Source of the DNA: Actinomycetota bacterium
GTDB lineage: Bacteria > Actinomycetota > Aquicultoria > Aquicultorales > JAMCWL01
Direction: 5' to 3'
Assembly (NCBI GenBank): GCA_023481285.1
Contig: JAMCWL010000113.1
Coordinates: 1 to 50,021 of the forward strand
Length of the DNA stretch: 50,021 nucleotides
Shown here one piece after another: positions 1-8,594 of the stretch (position 1 is the stretch's first letter; every line of letters begins with the position of its first letter). The position numbers were made by a program, and so were the translations under genes. The notes under the pieces are model-generated. The model saw only the letters and a list, made by a program, of their open reading frames with translations. It ran no database searches and was not told the DNA's origin.

Positions 1-22
1 TGGTAACCCCATTCACCGCTTC

Positions 23-60
23 TGGTATCTTGGTATCCTGGTACCTTGGTACCTTGGTAG
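23..60. repeat. 8-bp tandem array, TGGTATCT/TGGTACCT type
   Basis: Four and a half head-to-tail octamers are visible: TGGTATCT, TGGTATCC, TGGTACCT, TGGTACCT and TGGTAG. Related TGGTAC units recur at 189-236, 27093-27152, 27247-27281, 28587-28605 and 37139-37170, always between genes. There are no spacers, so this is not a CRISPR. Confidence 0.8.
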
Positions 61-254
61 AAAGTTTCGTGCATAACCCATCTTAGGTGCACCAACTTAA
101 CCATTCGGCAGAAGATAAATCTTTATTGCCTCGCTATAGCAGTCGGCTAGCTTATGTGCACTTAAATTTTGGTACATCACCCAACTATCTACTATGGTAC
201 AGGGTACTATGGTACTAAGAGACCAGAGGCACCTCCAATAAGCATACGGAGATT

Positions 255-293
255 CCAAGAAACCAAGAAACTAGGAGACTAAGAAACCAGAAG
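255..293. repeat. 8-bp tandem array, CCAAGAAA type
   Basis: Five consecutive units are seen: CCAAGAAA twice, CTAGGAGA, CTAAGAAA and a partial CCAGAAG. It has the same general format as the neighbouring arrays but a different unit sequence. Confidence 0.75.
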
Positions 294-306
294 CGCGTCA
301 GGCGCT

Positions 307-348
307 ATCCAGCATCCAGCATCCAGTATCCAGTATCCAGTATCCAGA
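307..348. repeat. 7-bp tandem array, ATCCAGT/C type
   Basis: Six contiguous heptamers of the form ATCCAGN (C, C, T, T, T, A at the last base). The same unit forms a four-copy array at 29604-29631. Diverged copies occur at 4091-4118, within the nominal mreC N-terminus near 12130-12150, and at 12285-12301. Confidence 0.85.
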
Positions 349-376
349 ATCCGCTTTACAGCGTCCGTTTACCAAT

Positions 377-1660
377 TTAAATCTCCCCAGGGTGAAAATC
401 AAATACCATGGACCCTATCCGCACCTGGTCACCTTCGGATGCCCCAGCTTCGGCAAGCTTCTCTTCGACCCCCATCCTGACGAGCCTGCGCTGCAGGTAG
501 GAGATGGCCTCTTCGTTTGAGAAGTCCGTCATCGCCACCGCTCTTTCAACGCCGACCCCCAGGACTACCCAGGTCTCGTCCTCCTGCGATATGGCGATCT
601 CCTCCGTAGGAACCTCCTCCATAACAATCTCCGCCGTTCCGGCCTCGACCGCCTTAGCCTCGACCGACTTCTCCAGGAGGTCGGCGGCCATGTAAAGAAG
701 GCGCTCGACGCCTTCACCCGTCACCGCTGAGATTGGATGGAGCTCGTATCCCATCTCCAGAAGCTTGCCGGCCACGCGCTGGAAGTTCGCCTGGGCCTCA
801 GGCAGGTCCATCTTATTTCCAGCGACCAGTTGGGGTCGCTTGTCGAGCCCCTGATTGTATTTTACCAACTCCCGGTTGACCGTTTCGAAGTCCGCCACCG
901 GATCGCGCCCTTCAACCGTCGCGGCCAGGTCCAGAAGGTGGACGAGGACCGCAGTCCGCTCGATATGTTTAAGAAAAGCGTGCCCCAAGCCTTTCCCAAC
1001 GTGAGCCCCCTCGATGAGGCCGGGGATATCGGCGGCCGCAAAGCTGCGGCCGTCGGACAGTTTGACAACCCCAAGGTTGGGTGTTGTGGTCGTGAACGGA
1101 TAGGGCGCAATCTTGGGGCGGGCCGCCGATATCCGGCTGATCAAAGTGGACTTGCCTGAAGAGGGCAGGCCGATGATGCCAACGTCGGCAAGGAGCTTGA
1201 GCTCAAGAGCAATCCAGCGCTCCTCGCCCGGTTCGCCCTTCTCGGCAAAGGAAGGCGCCCTCCTAAGATTAGTAAGAAACCGGGCGTTGCCACGACCACC
1301 GCGGCCTCCGCGCGCGACAACCACCTTTTGGCCGTCCCTCACAAGATCGAAAAGAACCTCTCCCTCAGCGCTCTTGACGATCGTCCCGGGAGGCACCTTC
1401 AAGACGAGGTCCGCGGCGTTTTTCCCATGACGGTTGTCCCCTCTGCCGTGCTCGCCACGAGCGGCCCGGAAGTGTTTCTGATAGCGGAAGTCCATCAAAG
1501 TGCGCAAGCCCGGGTCGACCACGAGGATTATTGAACCGCCCCGCCCGCCGTCTCCTCCATCGGGACCGCCTTTCGGTTTATAGATTTCCCGGTGAAAGCT
1601 GACGCAGCCATTCCCACCAGCCCCTGCCTTCACATGGATTTTTGCCTCATCAATGAACAT
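377..1660 (-). CDS. obg: GTPase Obg (CgtA), ribosome assembly and stress GTPase
   Basis: The 427-residue product matches the Obg family over its whole length. The N-terminal glycine-rich Obg domain comes first (about residues 1-158, with GGPDGGDGGRGG). The G domain follows, with P-loop GLPSSGKST near 165, switch motif DIPGLIEGA and the NKMD base-specificity motif. A C-terminal OCT domain occupies about 340-427. Family knowledge: Obg binds the 50S subunit late in assembly and is generally essential. It is the last gene of the rplU-rpmA-obg group, but an intrinsic terminator lies between rpmA and its start and no clear promoter is seen in that gap. Its expression therefore probably depends on read-through. 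The ATG at 1660 begins the canonical MFIDEAKI sequence. Confidence 0.97.
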   Translation of the reverse strand: MFIDEAKIHVKAGAGGNGCVSFHREIYKPKGGPDGGDGGRGGSIILVVDPGLRTLMDFRYQKHFRAARGEHGRGDNRHGKNAADLVLKVPPGTIVKSAEGEVLFDLVRDGQKVVVARGGRGGRGNARFLTNLRRAPSFAEKGEPGEERWIALELKLLADVGIIGLPSSGKSTLISRISAARPKIAPYPFTTTTPNLGVVKLSDGRSFAAADIPGLIEGAHVGKGLGHAFLKHIERTAVLVHLLDLAATVEGRDPVADFETVNRELVKYNQGLDKRPQLVAGNKMDLPEAQANFQRVAGKLLEMGYELHPISAVTGEGVERLLYMAADLLEKSVEAKAVEAGTAEIVMEEVPTEEIAISQEDETWVVLGVGVERAVAMTDFSNEEAISYLQRRLVRMGVEEKLAEAGASEGDQVRIGSMVFDFHPGEI

Positions 1661-1680
1661 ATAAATGCAGATCCTTCAAT

Positions 1681-1708
1681 AAAAAAAGCCACAGTCTCCT
1701 GTGGCTTT
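1681..1708 (-). terminator. Intrinsic terminator between rpmA and obg
   Basis: Read on the minus strand, AAAGCCACAG and CTGTGGCTTT form a perfect 10-bp stem with a GAGA tetraloop, followed by a run of seven T. It lies 16 bp after the rpmA stop and 20 bp before the obg ATG. It would end most rplU-rpmA transcripts and let a fraction continue into obg. Confidence 0.85.
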
Positions 1709-1724
1709 GGCGTCGAACCTCTTC

Positions 1725-1994
1725 TTAGGCCCGGGCGATTAGATCGCTCGCGACGCTTACCGTGCGCCCGATCTTTCCGCTCGTCCGGTAAGCCACGTAG
1801 CCATCGAGCATCGCGAATAGCGTATCGTCGCGGCCGATTCCGACGCCCTCACCGGGCTTGACCTTCGTGCCTCGCTGGCGCACCAGGATGCTGCCGGCGG
1901 TCACGTACTGGCCGCCGTAAACCTTCGTCCCCAGCCTCTTTGATTTTGAATCGCGACCGTTTCTGGTCGAGCCCATGCCTTTTTTATGTGCCAT
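1725..1994 (-). CDS. rpmA: 50S ribosomal protein L27
   Basis: L27 of 89 residues starting [15 protein letters not shown], with the family signature [19 protein letters not shown]. The ATG at 1994 is chosen because GAGGTGAT lies five bases upstream; an in-frame GTG three codons earlier would add MIL. The protein has no Firmicutes-type cleavable leader before the KKG motif, as in actinobacterial and proteobacterial L27. Its N-terminal tail reaches the peptidyl transferase centre in known ribosomes. It has its own strong promoter in the gap after rplU. Confidence 0.97.
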   Translation of the reverse strand: MAHKKGMGSTRNGRDSKSKRLGTKVYGGQYVTAGSILVRQRGTKVKPGEGVGIGRDDTLFAMLDGYVAYRTSGKIGRTVSVASDLIARA

Positions 1995-2041
1995 TAAAAT
2001 CACCTCGGATTGAACCGTGAATAAAGCTAGACGATTACAAC

Positions 2042-2070
2042 ATTTTAACCATGCGCTGGACTTTTGTCAA
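2042..2070 (-). promoter_or_regulatory. Sigma-A type promoter for rpmA
   Basis: Minus strand: -35 TTGACA (2065-2070, consensus), a 17-bp spacer and -10 TAAAAT (2042-2047, five of six). Transcription would start near 2035, about 40 bases upstream of the rpmA ATG. Confidence 0.75.
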
Positions 2071-2100
2071 ATAAACCTGGGAGGTCGAACGGTTGAAAAA

Positions 2101-2505
2101 CTATTCGGCGGTCGCTTTCGTTTCGGGCGTCCCTTCGGGAGCGGGGGCCTCGACGGGGGCTTCGGCCTTGGCCGCCTTCTTGCGCGCCGCGGGTTTTGTG
2201 AGCGAGATGTCCTCGATTCTCACCCGGGTGTGGAGCTGGCGGTGACCCTGAGTGCGGTGGTAATCCTTCTTAGGCTTATACTTGAAGACAAGGACTTTGT
2301 CTCCCTTAAAGTGCTCGAGAATCGTGATGGTGATTTTGGCTTTTGCCGCGTCAGCACCGGTCAATACTCTGTCGTCATTCCGGACCATGAGGACCTCGCC
2401 GAGTTCCAACTCGGATCCGACCTCGCCTTTAAGTCGATCCAAAACGAGCGTATCGCCTTTTGCCACCTTGTACTGTTTTCCGCCATGACGGATGACCGCG
2501 TACAT
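2101..2505 (-). CDS. rplU: 50S ribosomal protein L21 with charged C-terminal tail
   Basis: The 134-residue L21 starts MYAVIRHGGKQYKVAKGD and contains the conserved YKPKKDYHRTQGHRQ segment. The usual L21 ends near residue 103. Here about 30 extra residues rich in Ala, Lys, Glu and Pro follow, a low-complexity tail seen in some actinobacterial L21 proteins and probably disordered. L21 binds 23S rRNA domain I in the 50S subunit. It is followed by rpmA after 106 bp and preceded by its own promoter. The ATG is preceded by GGGGGAATC as ribosome binding site. Confidence 0.97.
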   Translation of the reverse strand: MYAVIRHGGKQYKVAKGDTLVLDRLKGEVGSELELGEVLMVRNDDRVLTGADAAKAKITITILEHFKGDKVLVFKYKPKKDYHRTQGHRQLHTRVRIEDISLTKPAARKKAAKAEAPVEAPAPEGTPETKATAE

Positions 2506-2539
2506 ATTTGGATTGATTCCCCCTTAAATACGAGACATC

Positions 2540-2568
2540 ACACTAACACAGGAAGATGCGCCAGTCAA
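2540..2568 (-). promoter_or_regulatory. Promoter for rplU
   Basis: Minus strand: -35 TTGACT (2563-2568, five of six), a 17-bp spacer and -10 TAGTGT (2540-2545). The -10 is only TAnnnT, the loose form common in actinobacteria. It sits in the 75-bp gap between rng and rplU. Confidence 0.55.
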
Positions 2569-2580
2569 GAAAACGAATCC

Positions 2581-4077
2581 TTACCCCAGCATCCCTTCGA
2601 CTTCCCGTCGCGAACCCTCTCGTAACATCTCGGCCTGGCCGATGGGGACGGTCTCGTCCGAAACAACATAAACAAGCTTTTCCGGCACGTCAACCTTTAG
2701 CTTGTCGTCTTTCAGCTTTCCGTGGTCTTCAAAGAAGTCCAAAACCAGCGGATTTATCTTATAGAGGAAGGCTTCGGCCTCTCTCAAGAGCGCCGCTTCA
2801 CGGATCATCCGGAAGACCTGGATGGCGGTGGTCTTCTTCGACAAGACCCTCCCGGTCCCGCCACACCAGGCGCACGTCTCCCCCAGAAATTCTTGCAGGT
2901 TCTGGGCGACGTTCTTCCGCGTCATCTCGACGAGGCCAAGCTTTGATATCTCTATAACCCGGCTCTTGGTTCGGTCCTTCGCAAGCGCTTCGTTGAGAAC
3001 CCGAAAGACCTCCTCGCGATTGGATTGTTTGGCCATATCGATGAAGTCGATGACGATTATGCCGCCGATGTCCCTGAGACGCAGGTGCCTCACGACCTCC
3101 TCCGCGGCTTCCAGGTTGGTCTTAAAAATCGTCTCTTCAAGCGAGGTTTTTCCGACAAACTTTCCCGTGTTCACATCGATGGCCGTCAAGGCCTCGGTGT
3201 CGTCAATCGTGATGTAGCCACCGCTCCGCAACCAAACCTTTCTTCTCAGGGCCGCGTCAATCTCGTCATTGATGTTGTACTTATCAAAAAGGGGCAACCG
3301 CTCGCTATAGTATTCGACTTTTCTCACGAGCTCCGGGGAGGTCTGTTCAAGATATCCTTTCACCTTATTGAAGGTACGGACGTCATCGATGCTGAGGCGG
3401 CGGTAATCGGCCGAGAAGAGATCGCGAACTATCCTGATGGCGAGTTCGGGCTCCGAGTAGATGAGCTTGACCGGCGTCGTGCTCTTCGCTCGCCGGTTGA
3501 TCTTGTTCCAGAGCGTCACGAGCCGTCTCACGTCGTCTTTGAGATCGTCCTCACTGGCGGCAGCCGCGGCCGTCCGGACGATAAGACCCATGTCCATGGG
3601 CTTGACGACCTCGACAATCTCGCGTAAGCGAGCCCGTTCATCATCGTCGAGTCTTCTTGAGATGCCGACGAAATCCGAGAATGGCAGGAGAACCAGGTAG
3701 CGACCGGGGATGGTTATCTCAGTCGTAACTCTGGCGCCTTTAGCATCCATCGGTTCCTTGATGACCTGGACGAGAATGTCCTGACCCTGCTTCAGAAGGT
3801 GCTGGATGGGGGGCGCCGGCTGATCCACCTCTTCTTTCGGATAGACTATCTCGCCGACATAAAGAAAGGCGGTTCTTTCGATGCCTATATCGATAAAAGC
3901 GGCCTGCATACCGGGGAGAATATCTCTCACCCTACCCAGGTAGATGTTGCCGACTATCGATGTGGCGTCGGTGCGTTCGATATATATCTCCACGAGTTTT
4001 CGATCTTCAAGAACCGCCACCCTGGTCTCAAAGTTATCGGTGGAGATCATGAGCTCTTTTGTTTTTACACCATCCAA
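2581..4077 (-). CDS. rng: Ribonuclease E/G family endoribonuclease
   Basis: 498 residues, the length of RNase G rather than full RNase E. An S1-like RNA-binding segment lies near residues 38-120 (VGNIYLGRVRDILPGMQAAF). The catalytic DNase-I-like core carries the Mg-binding aspartates in AIDVNTGKF and GGIIVIDFIDM. The Zn-link cysteines CAWCGGTG lie near 405. The long disordered scaffold arm of proteobacterial RNase E is absent. Known role: 5'-monophosphate-dependent cleavage of mRNA and maturation of rRNA and tRNA. The TTG start at 4077 is supported by GAGG five bases upstream; an in-frame ATG lies at 4050. It sits between the DUF2344 gene and rplU, a conserved actinobacterial arrangement. Confidence 0.93.
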   Translation of the reverse strand: MDGVKTKELMISTDNFETRVAVLEDRKLVEIYIERTDATSIVGNIYLGRVRDILPGMQAAFIDIGIERTAFLYVGEIVYPKEEVDQPAPPIQHLLKQGQDILVQVIKEPMDAKGARVTTEITIPGRYLVLLPFSDFVGISRRLDDDERARLREIVEVVKPMDMGLIVRTAAAAASEDDLKDDVRRLVTLWNKINRRAKSTTPVKLIYSEPELAIRIVRDLFSADYRRLSIDDVRTFNKVKGYLEQTSPELVRKVEYYSERLPLFDKYNINDEIDAALRRKVWLRSGGYITIDDTEALTAIDVNTGKFVGKTSLEETIFKTNLEAAEEVVRHLRLRDIGGIIVIDFIDMAKQSNREEVFRVLNEALAKDRTKSRVIEISKLGLVEMTRKNVAQNLQEFLGETCAWCGGTGRVLSKKTTAIQVFRMIREAALLREAEAFLYKINPLVLDFFEDHGKLKDDKLKVDVPEKLVYVVSDETVPIGQAEMLREGSRREVEGMLG

Positions 4078-4103
4078 TTCATCCTCAATCTAGCATCCAG
4101 CGT

Positions 4104-4811
4104 CTAGAATCCAGTGTCTGCCCTTCTATAGTACTCCATTACGTCAACCGGTCTGCCATCGACTAAAGCAAAGAGGCCCGTTCGCTCTATCTCCACCCCG
4201 GTAATCTCGATCGATAAATTGCCCACGATAAGCGCCCCCAGACTGTCCGGACGAACGCTTTCGGACCCTCCGACCGAAAGGAGAAATTCAAAATCGACTC
4301 CCCCCTCGACGGGCTCTCCGGCGATGTCGAGAACGGCCTCGGACCGCTTAACCTGCTTGACACCGCTCTCTTTCTCTACCACCAACTTGTCTTGCTTAAA
4401 CAACCAGGCGATCGAGGCGGAGACCTCTTTTTCCGTCAGCTCCCTGTTGGTGGAGATGAATACATCATACGACGCGACCTTTGCTATGCGCCCAATCGAC
4501 GGGGCACCGTCAGGTATATATTCTGCGTCCATAAGTCGCAATCCTTCCGGCAGTTCTCGGGAAAGCTTTGATTTGACCAATTCAAGCGGTATTTCCTCCT
4601 CAAGAAATACGACCACATACTCCGAGGTGCTGCTTGCCCCCAGAGAGAGCGCCGGCCCATAAGACAATCTAGGTTTGGGATGATACCCACCCGAAATGGC
4701 CAAAGGGAAAGCCGCCCTTCTAAGCGCCCGCTCAAGTACCTTGGCGACCTCCAGATGGGAGAGAAAACGGACTCGCCCTTCCTTGGCGTATCTAATTAAG
4801 AGCCGAGACAC
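4104..4811 (-). CDS. TIGR03936 family, DUF2344 radical-SAM-linked protein
   Basis: 235 residues beginning MSRLLIRYAKEGRVRFLSHL, the recognisable start of the radical SAM-linked DUF2344 family. This small protein is always found beside, or fused to, TIGR03960 radical SAM proteins. The GTG start at 4811 is preceded by AGGAAGGAGC and overlaps the end of the TIGR03960 gene by 20 bp, so translation is probably coupled. The family appears RNA-related because of its constant linkage to rng and ribosomal genes, but I know of no biochemically proven function. No signal peptide or membrane segment is seen. Confidence 0.88.
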   Translation of the reverse strand: MSRLLIRYAKEGRVRFLSHLEVAKVLERALRRAAFPLAISGGYHPKPRLSYGPALSLGASSTSEYVVVFLEEEIPLELVKSKLSRELPEGLRLMDAEYIPDGAPSIGRIAKVASYDVFISTNRELTEKEVSASIAWLFKQDKLVVEKESGVKQVKRSEAVLDIAGEPVEGGVDFEFLLSVGGSESVRPDSLGALIVGNLSIEITGVEIERTGLFALVDGRPVDVMEYYRRADTGF

Positions 4812-6675
4812 GCTCCTTCCTCCCCCTGGCCAGAACGTTCTTTACCTTGAATCGAGAGCAAACCCCGCAATCGCCACAGCGATCAAAGCGACAGTCAGCC
4901 GTGACCGTGCCCGCAAGAGCCCGCTCACGTTCCTTTTTCAGAAAGTCGGCCGTCACCCCCGCATCAATATGCGACCAGGGGAGAGTCTCGTCGAGCTCCC
5001 GCTCGCGAGTCGCAAAAAATTCTGGCGAGAGTCGAGTCTTTCCAAGCGCGGCGAGCCACGCCCCGAAGTTAAAATGGTCCGCCCAGGCGTCGAATTTGCA
5101 CCCTGAACGCCACGCCTCGTAAATCGCTCGTCCCGCTCGACGATCCCCCCTGGCTATTATCCCCTCTACCGTGCTCACCCTTGCATCATGCCAACGTAAA
5201 GAGAGGCCGCGCCCGCGAAGATTCTCTTGAAGAAAACGCTGCTTCTGCTCTATAACTTCAAGCGCCTCCTGAGCGAACCACTGGAAGGGCGTGTGAGCCT
5301 TTGGAACAAACGAAGAGATTGAAGCGACGACCGAAAGTCTCCCACGCCGGGTTCGAGGAAGAGCGCACCGGCCCAAGTCGGCCACCCGTCTGGTCAGCGA
5401 GACTATCCCCTCGAGGTCCTCGACACCTTCGTTTGGAAGTCCGATCATGAAGTAAAGCTTAAGCCGGTGCCACCCGGATTCAAACGCCGCTTCGGCGGCC
5501 TCAAGAAGATCGGTTTCTGTTACGCCCTTGTTTATCACGTCGCGCAGGCGCTGGGTCCCCGCCTCCGGCGCAAAGGTGAGCCCCGACCTCTTGGACTTTG
5601 CGATCTGGCGAATGAGCTCGACTGAGAAGGAATCAACCCTGAGAGATGGTAGCGACAGGGCGACATCGCGCCCGTAGCGCCGGGCCAGCTCCGTCAAGAC
5701 CTCTTTAACACCCGTGTGATCGGCGGTGGAAAGAGAGGAGAGCGAGAGCTCCTCGTAACCCGTGGAAGCGATCACGCGCGACGCGTTTTCGACTATTCTT
5801 TCTTCGCGCCGCTCTCTGACCGGGCGGTAAATGATCCCCGCCTGGCAGAAGCGACACCCGCGCGTGCATCCCCTCATGATCTCGATGACGCAGCGGTCGT
5901 GAACGGCGCTCACAGACGGAACGATGGGAGCGGACAAGAGCGGTGCGTCGTTCAAGTCTTTCAGGATGCGCCTCTTCACAACGTCGGGAGCGGGACTGCG
6001 AGCGGATATCTCAGCTACGCGTCCATCTTTCAGGTAGTCTACCTCGTACAGAGAGGGAACGTATATCCCGGGAATGCGAGCCAGCGCCGCAAGGATCTCT
6101 TTCCGTCCTGCTCCAGCGCGTTTTCCTACCAAGACGGCGTCGATCAGGTCGGGCAAGAGAAGCTCCCCATCGCCGATGGCGAAGGCGTCGAAGAAGAGAG
6201 CGAGCGGCTCCGGCGCAAAAGCTCCCGGACCTCCTCCAATGACCAACGGGCTGGCCTCCCCGCGATCGGCGGCGAATACCGGTATGCCCGCAAGATCGAG
6301 CATATTGAGGATATTGGCGTAGGTGAGCTCGTACTGGAGCGTAAAGCCGACGATGTCAAAATCGGCGACCGACCGGTGTCCCTCCAGGGTAAACAAGGGC
6401 ACGCCGGATCGGCGCATCTCCGCTTCCATGTCCATCCACGGAGCGTACGTACGCTCGGCGATGCAATCGTCCCTCTCATTGATGAGCTCGTAAAGGATCT
6501 GAAGCCCCAAATTTGAAAGGCCCACCTCGTAAACGTCAGGGTAGGCCAGGGCTATCGAAAGGCGTCCATCAGGCGAGCGGTGGACGCTGTTTAGCTCGCC
6601 GTTAATGTAACGGCCGGGCTTCTCCACCCGTGGTAACAGCTTCTCTATCTGAAGCCAAAGGCTCAAACCTATCAC
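4792..6675 (-). CDS. TIGR03960 family B12-binding/radical SAM protein
   Basis: 627 residues. The N-terminal part resembles a cobalamin-binding-like domain (LGLQILYELINERDDC region). The central radical SAM domain carries the CxxxCxxC cluster motif in MRGCTRGCRFCQAG near residue 270. The C-terminus has a cysteine group (CRFDRCGDCGVCSRF) that may hold a second cluster. The family pairs with the DUF2344 protein encoded immediately downstream, and its substrate is not known to me. The GTG at 6675 is the longest start. A TTG at 6666, with AAGGTGAT five bases upstream, is equally plausible. Either choice overlaps the DUF697 gene by 65-74 bp, suggesting translational coupling. Confidence 0.9.
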   Translation of the reverse strand: MIGLSLWLQIEKLLPRVEKPGRYINGELNSVHRSPDGRLSIALAYPDVYEVGLSNLGLQILYELINERDDCIAERTYAPWMDMEAEMRRSGVPLFTLEGHRSVADFDIVGFTLQYELTYANILNMLDLAGIPVFAADRGEASPLVIGGGPGAFAPEPLALFFDAFAIGDGELLLPDLIDAVLVGKRAGAGRKEILAALARIPGIYVPSLYEVDYLKDGRVAEISARSPAPDVVKRRILKDLNDAPLLSAPIVPSVSAVHDRCVIEIMRGCTRGCRFCQAGIIYRPVRERREERIVENASRVIASTGYEELSLSSLSTADHTGVKEVLTELARRYGRDVALSLPSLRVDSFSVELIRQIAKSKRSGLTFAPEAGTQRLRDVINKGVTETDLLEAAEAAFESGWHRLKLYFMIGLPNEGVEDLEGIVSLTRRVADLGRCALPRTRRGRLSVVASISSFVPKAHTPFQWFAQEALEVIEQKQRFLQENLRGRGLSLRWHDARVSTVEGIIARGDRRAGRAIYEAWRSGCKFDAWADHFNFGAWLAALGKTRLSPEFFATRERELDETLPWSHIDAGVTADFLKKERERALAGTVTADCRFDRCGDCGVCSRFKVKNVLARGRKERVSALN

Positions 6676-7483
6676 CTTTTCCTAGCTCAAAATATGCCTG
6701 GGCCGCCTTACCGAGAGCGAGAGTCCCGCTAACGGCAACCCCTCCCTTGATAAGCCAGCCGGGGCCAGGCAGCAGATCCAGCAGCTCACGAGCGACCGTC
6801 CTGAAGAGGAACCCTCCGCCGATAACCGCCATGACCTCCTTCAATCTACCAAGTGAGGGCTCTTCACCATAGACCGCCATCAGCTCCAGCACCATCTTCA
6901 ACTGGTTGGCGGTTAAGATCGGCATGTCTGCGCCGGGTATGAGACTTATCGTGGCGATGCCCCCGTTTTGCAGGGCTGTTTTGGTGACGATCTCGCCGGC
7001 CACCAACGGACGAAAGATCGGGAAGGAAGCCGCCAGCGCTATTTTTTCATCCGCGAACCTTTCCAGAACGCGTGGAATAAAGCGGCCGGCTATGTCCGAG
7101 TCGGTCAAGACAACCGTTACCCCGCCGATCATCTTCTCGGGAAGAAGATCGAGCGTGAGCTCGATCTCTTCCTGAACAAGATGGCGCCTCGCATCGACGA
7201 CTACAAGCAGGTTGGCCGCCCTCTCAACCGCCGCCTTGGCCGCTTCACCGAGCGCCTCCCCAGGATGCAGAATGTAAACCAAGAGGTCGAAACCGAATAG
7301 ATCGGCCGTGAGAAGTTCTTCCCGTTCGACAAGGGCAATGCTTCCGGATTTCGCACCGCGCGCTAGAAGTTCCGCGAGGGAAGAGCTGCCGACGACCGCG
7401 ATTCGAATCGCCGAATCATACTTCGCTCGGAGGTCTACGACGTGCATGAGTATGTCCCTGGCCGTAAATAACTTTTTCAGCAT
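6602..7483 (-). CDS. DUF697-containing protein of unknown function
   Basis: About 293 residues. The C-terminal part (from roughly MPILTANQLKMVLELMAVYG to the small hydrophobic segment GPGWLIKGGVAVSGTLALGK) resembles the DUF697 domain that often follows G domains in YcjF-like proteins. The N-terminal half looks like a degenerate Rossmann/GTPase fold (IRIAVVGSSSL, LLVVVDARR, VTVVLTDSD) without a proper P-loop. It is therefore probably a GTPase relative that no longer hydrolyses GTP. Two hydrophobic stretches near the C-terminus suggest membrane association. The ATG at 7483 lies seven bases after the rodA stop; an ATG at 7510 would overlap rodA. Neither has a clear ribosome binding site. Confidence 0.7.
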   Translation of the reverse strand: MLKKLFTARDILMHVVDLRAKYDSAIRIAVVGSSSLAELLARGAKSGSIALVEREELLTADLFGFDLLVYILHPGEALGEAAKAAVERAANLLVVVDARRHLVQEEIELTLDLLPEKMIGGVTVVLTDSDIAGRFIPRVLERFADEKIALAASFPIFRPLVAGEIVTKTALQNGGIATISLIPGADMPILTANQLKMVLELMAVYGEEPSLGRLKEVMAVIGGGFLFRTVARELLDLLPGPGWLIKGGVAVSGTLALGKAAQAYFELGKGDRFEPLASDREAVTTGGEARPLH

Positions 7484-7490
7484 GGTTCGA

Positions 7491-8594
7491 TTATACAAAA
7501 CGGCGAGCATAAATGTTGATTAGAATTCCAACGGCGATAAGGTTCGTGATAAGCGCGCTCCCACCGTTGCTAATAAAGGGCAGTGGAATTCCGGTAATCG
7601 GCATAATTCCCGTCGTCATACCGATATTTATAAGAATCTGGAAGAGCCACATGGTGACGATTCCGGCGGCGAGCAACGTCCCGAAAAGGTTCTTCGACAG
7701 GGCGGCAATGCGAATGGCTCGCAAGAGCACCAGGGCGTACAACCCGATTAGAACGAGGGCGCCGACGAAGCCGAACTCCTCGCCGACGGCCGCGAAAATG
7801 AAGTCGGTGAAGCGCATCGGTAAGAAGCGGAGGTTGGTCTGAGTTCCCGAAAGAAAGCCCTTGCCAAAGAGCATCCCCGAACCGACCGCGATCTTTGATT
7901 GGAGGAGATTGTAGCCGGCGCCCAGCGGGTCGACATCGGGATCGATAAAGACGATCAACCTTTTCATCTGGTAATCCCTGAGCAAGTTGAAGTTGAAGAC
8001 GACCAGCACGACGACGACGCTCACGAGGACGATCGCCATAAAGTGGCGGACCGGGATGCCGGCGGCAAAGATCATTCCGAGTGTGAGGGCGAGGATGCAG
8101 AGGGCCGTTCCCAGGTCCGGCTGCTTGTAAATGAGCAGGACGGGCAGCGCGACGTGGGCGAAGGCCAGAAGCGTTCTTTTGGGGTCCGATAGGTCTCCCT
8201 TATAGAGCGCGAGCTGCGCGGCGAGCGTTGTGACGATGATCACCTTCGCGAACTCGGAAGGTTGGAATCTGAACGGACCGATGTCGATCCAACGCTGGGC
8301 CCCCAGCTCGGAGGCGCCGAAGAACATGACGATAAGAAGGGCCGTGATGCAACCCAGATAAAGCGGTATACCCCAGTTGCGCAACCGGTTGTAATTGATG
8401 ACAGCCGCAAAAACAGCCAGGATGATTCCTAAAACCGCCCAGGTAAGCTGGCGTTTCAGATAGGCGTAAGGGTCACCGGGAACTTCCTTCGCGGTCGCCG
8501 AATAGAGCACCGTCAGGCCGTAAACCATGAGCCCGACGACCCCAACGAGGAGCGGTAGATCAACATATCTAGAGATCCTCTGAAGATCAATCAC
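7491..8594 (-). CDS. rodA: Rod-shape peptidoglycan polymerase RodA (SEDS family)
   Basis: 367 residues with the many hydrophobic segments of FtsW/RodA/SpoVE proteins. The signature region TGIMPITGIPLPFISNGG lies near the C-terminus, and the WAVLGIILAVFAAVINYN and RWIDIGPFRFQPSEF segments are present. SEDS proteins polymerise lipid II into glycan strands and pair with a class B PBP, here encoded by the gene immediately upstream. The GTG start overlaps the PBP2 stop as GTGA, so the two partners are translationally coupled. The product would be an integral membrane protein. Confidence 0.95.
   Translation of the reverse strand: MIDLQRISRYVDLPLLVGVVGLMVYGLTVLYSATAKEVPGDPYAYLKRQLTWAVLGIILAVFAAVINYNRLRNWGIPLYLGCITALLIVMFFGASELGAQRWIDIGPFRFQPSEFAKVIIVTTLAAQLALYKGDLSDPKRTLLAFAHVALPVLLIYKQPDLGTALCILALTLGMIFAAGIPVRHFMAIVLVSVVVVLVVFNFNLLRDYQMKRLIVFIDPDVDPLGAGYNLLQSKIAVGSGMLFGKGFLSGTQTNLRFLPMRFTDFIFAAVGEEFGFVGALVLIGLYALVLLRAIRIAALSKNLFGTLLAAGIVTMWLFQILINIGMTTGIMPITGIPLPFISNGGSALITNLIAVGILINIYARRFV

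Larger units (their letters stand above)
1..376. other. Intergenic region at left edge, repeat-rich
   Basis: No gene is recognised between the window edge and the stop codon of obg. The stretch is dominated by three short tandem repeat arrays (listed separately) and looser TGGTAC-type copies around positions 189-236. The remainder is AT-richer unique sequence with no convincing ORF, RNA or promoter. It would lie just downstream of the obg transcript. Confidence 0.6.

Noticed and set aside
307-348. ATCCAGT arrays as CRISPR repeats
   Set aside because: Units are 7 bp, contiguous and without spacers, and no cas genes are present.
2017-2625. 202-codon plus-strand frame across rplU
   Set aside because: Antisense shadow of rplU with no family match; L21 on minus is certain.
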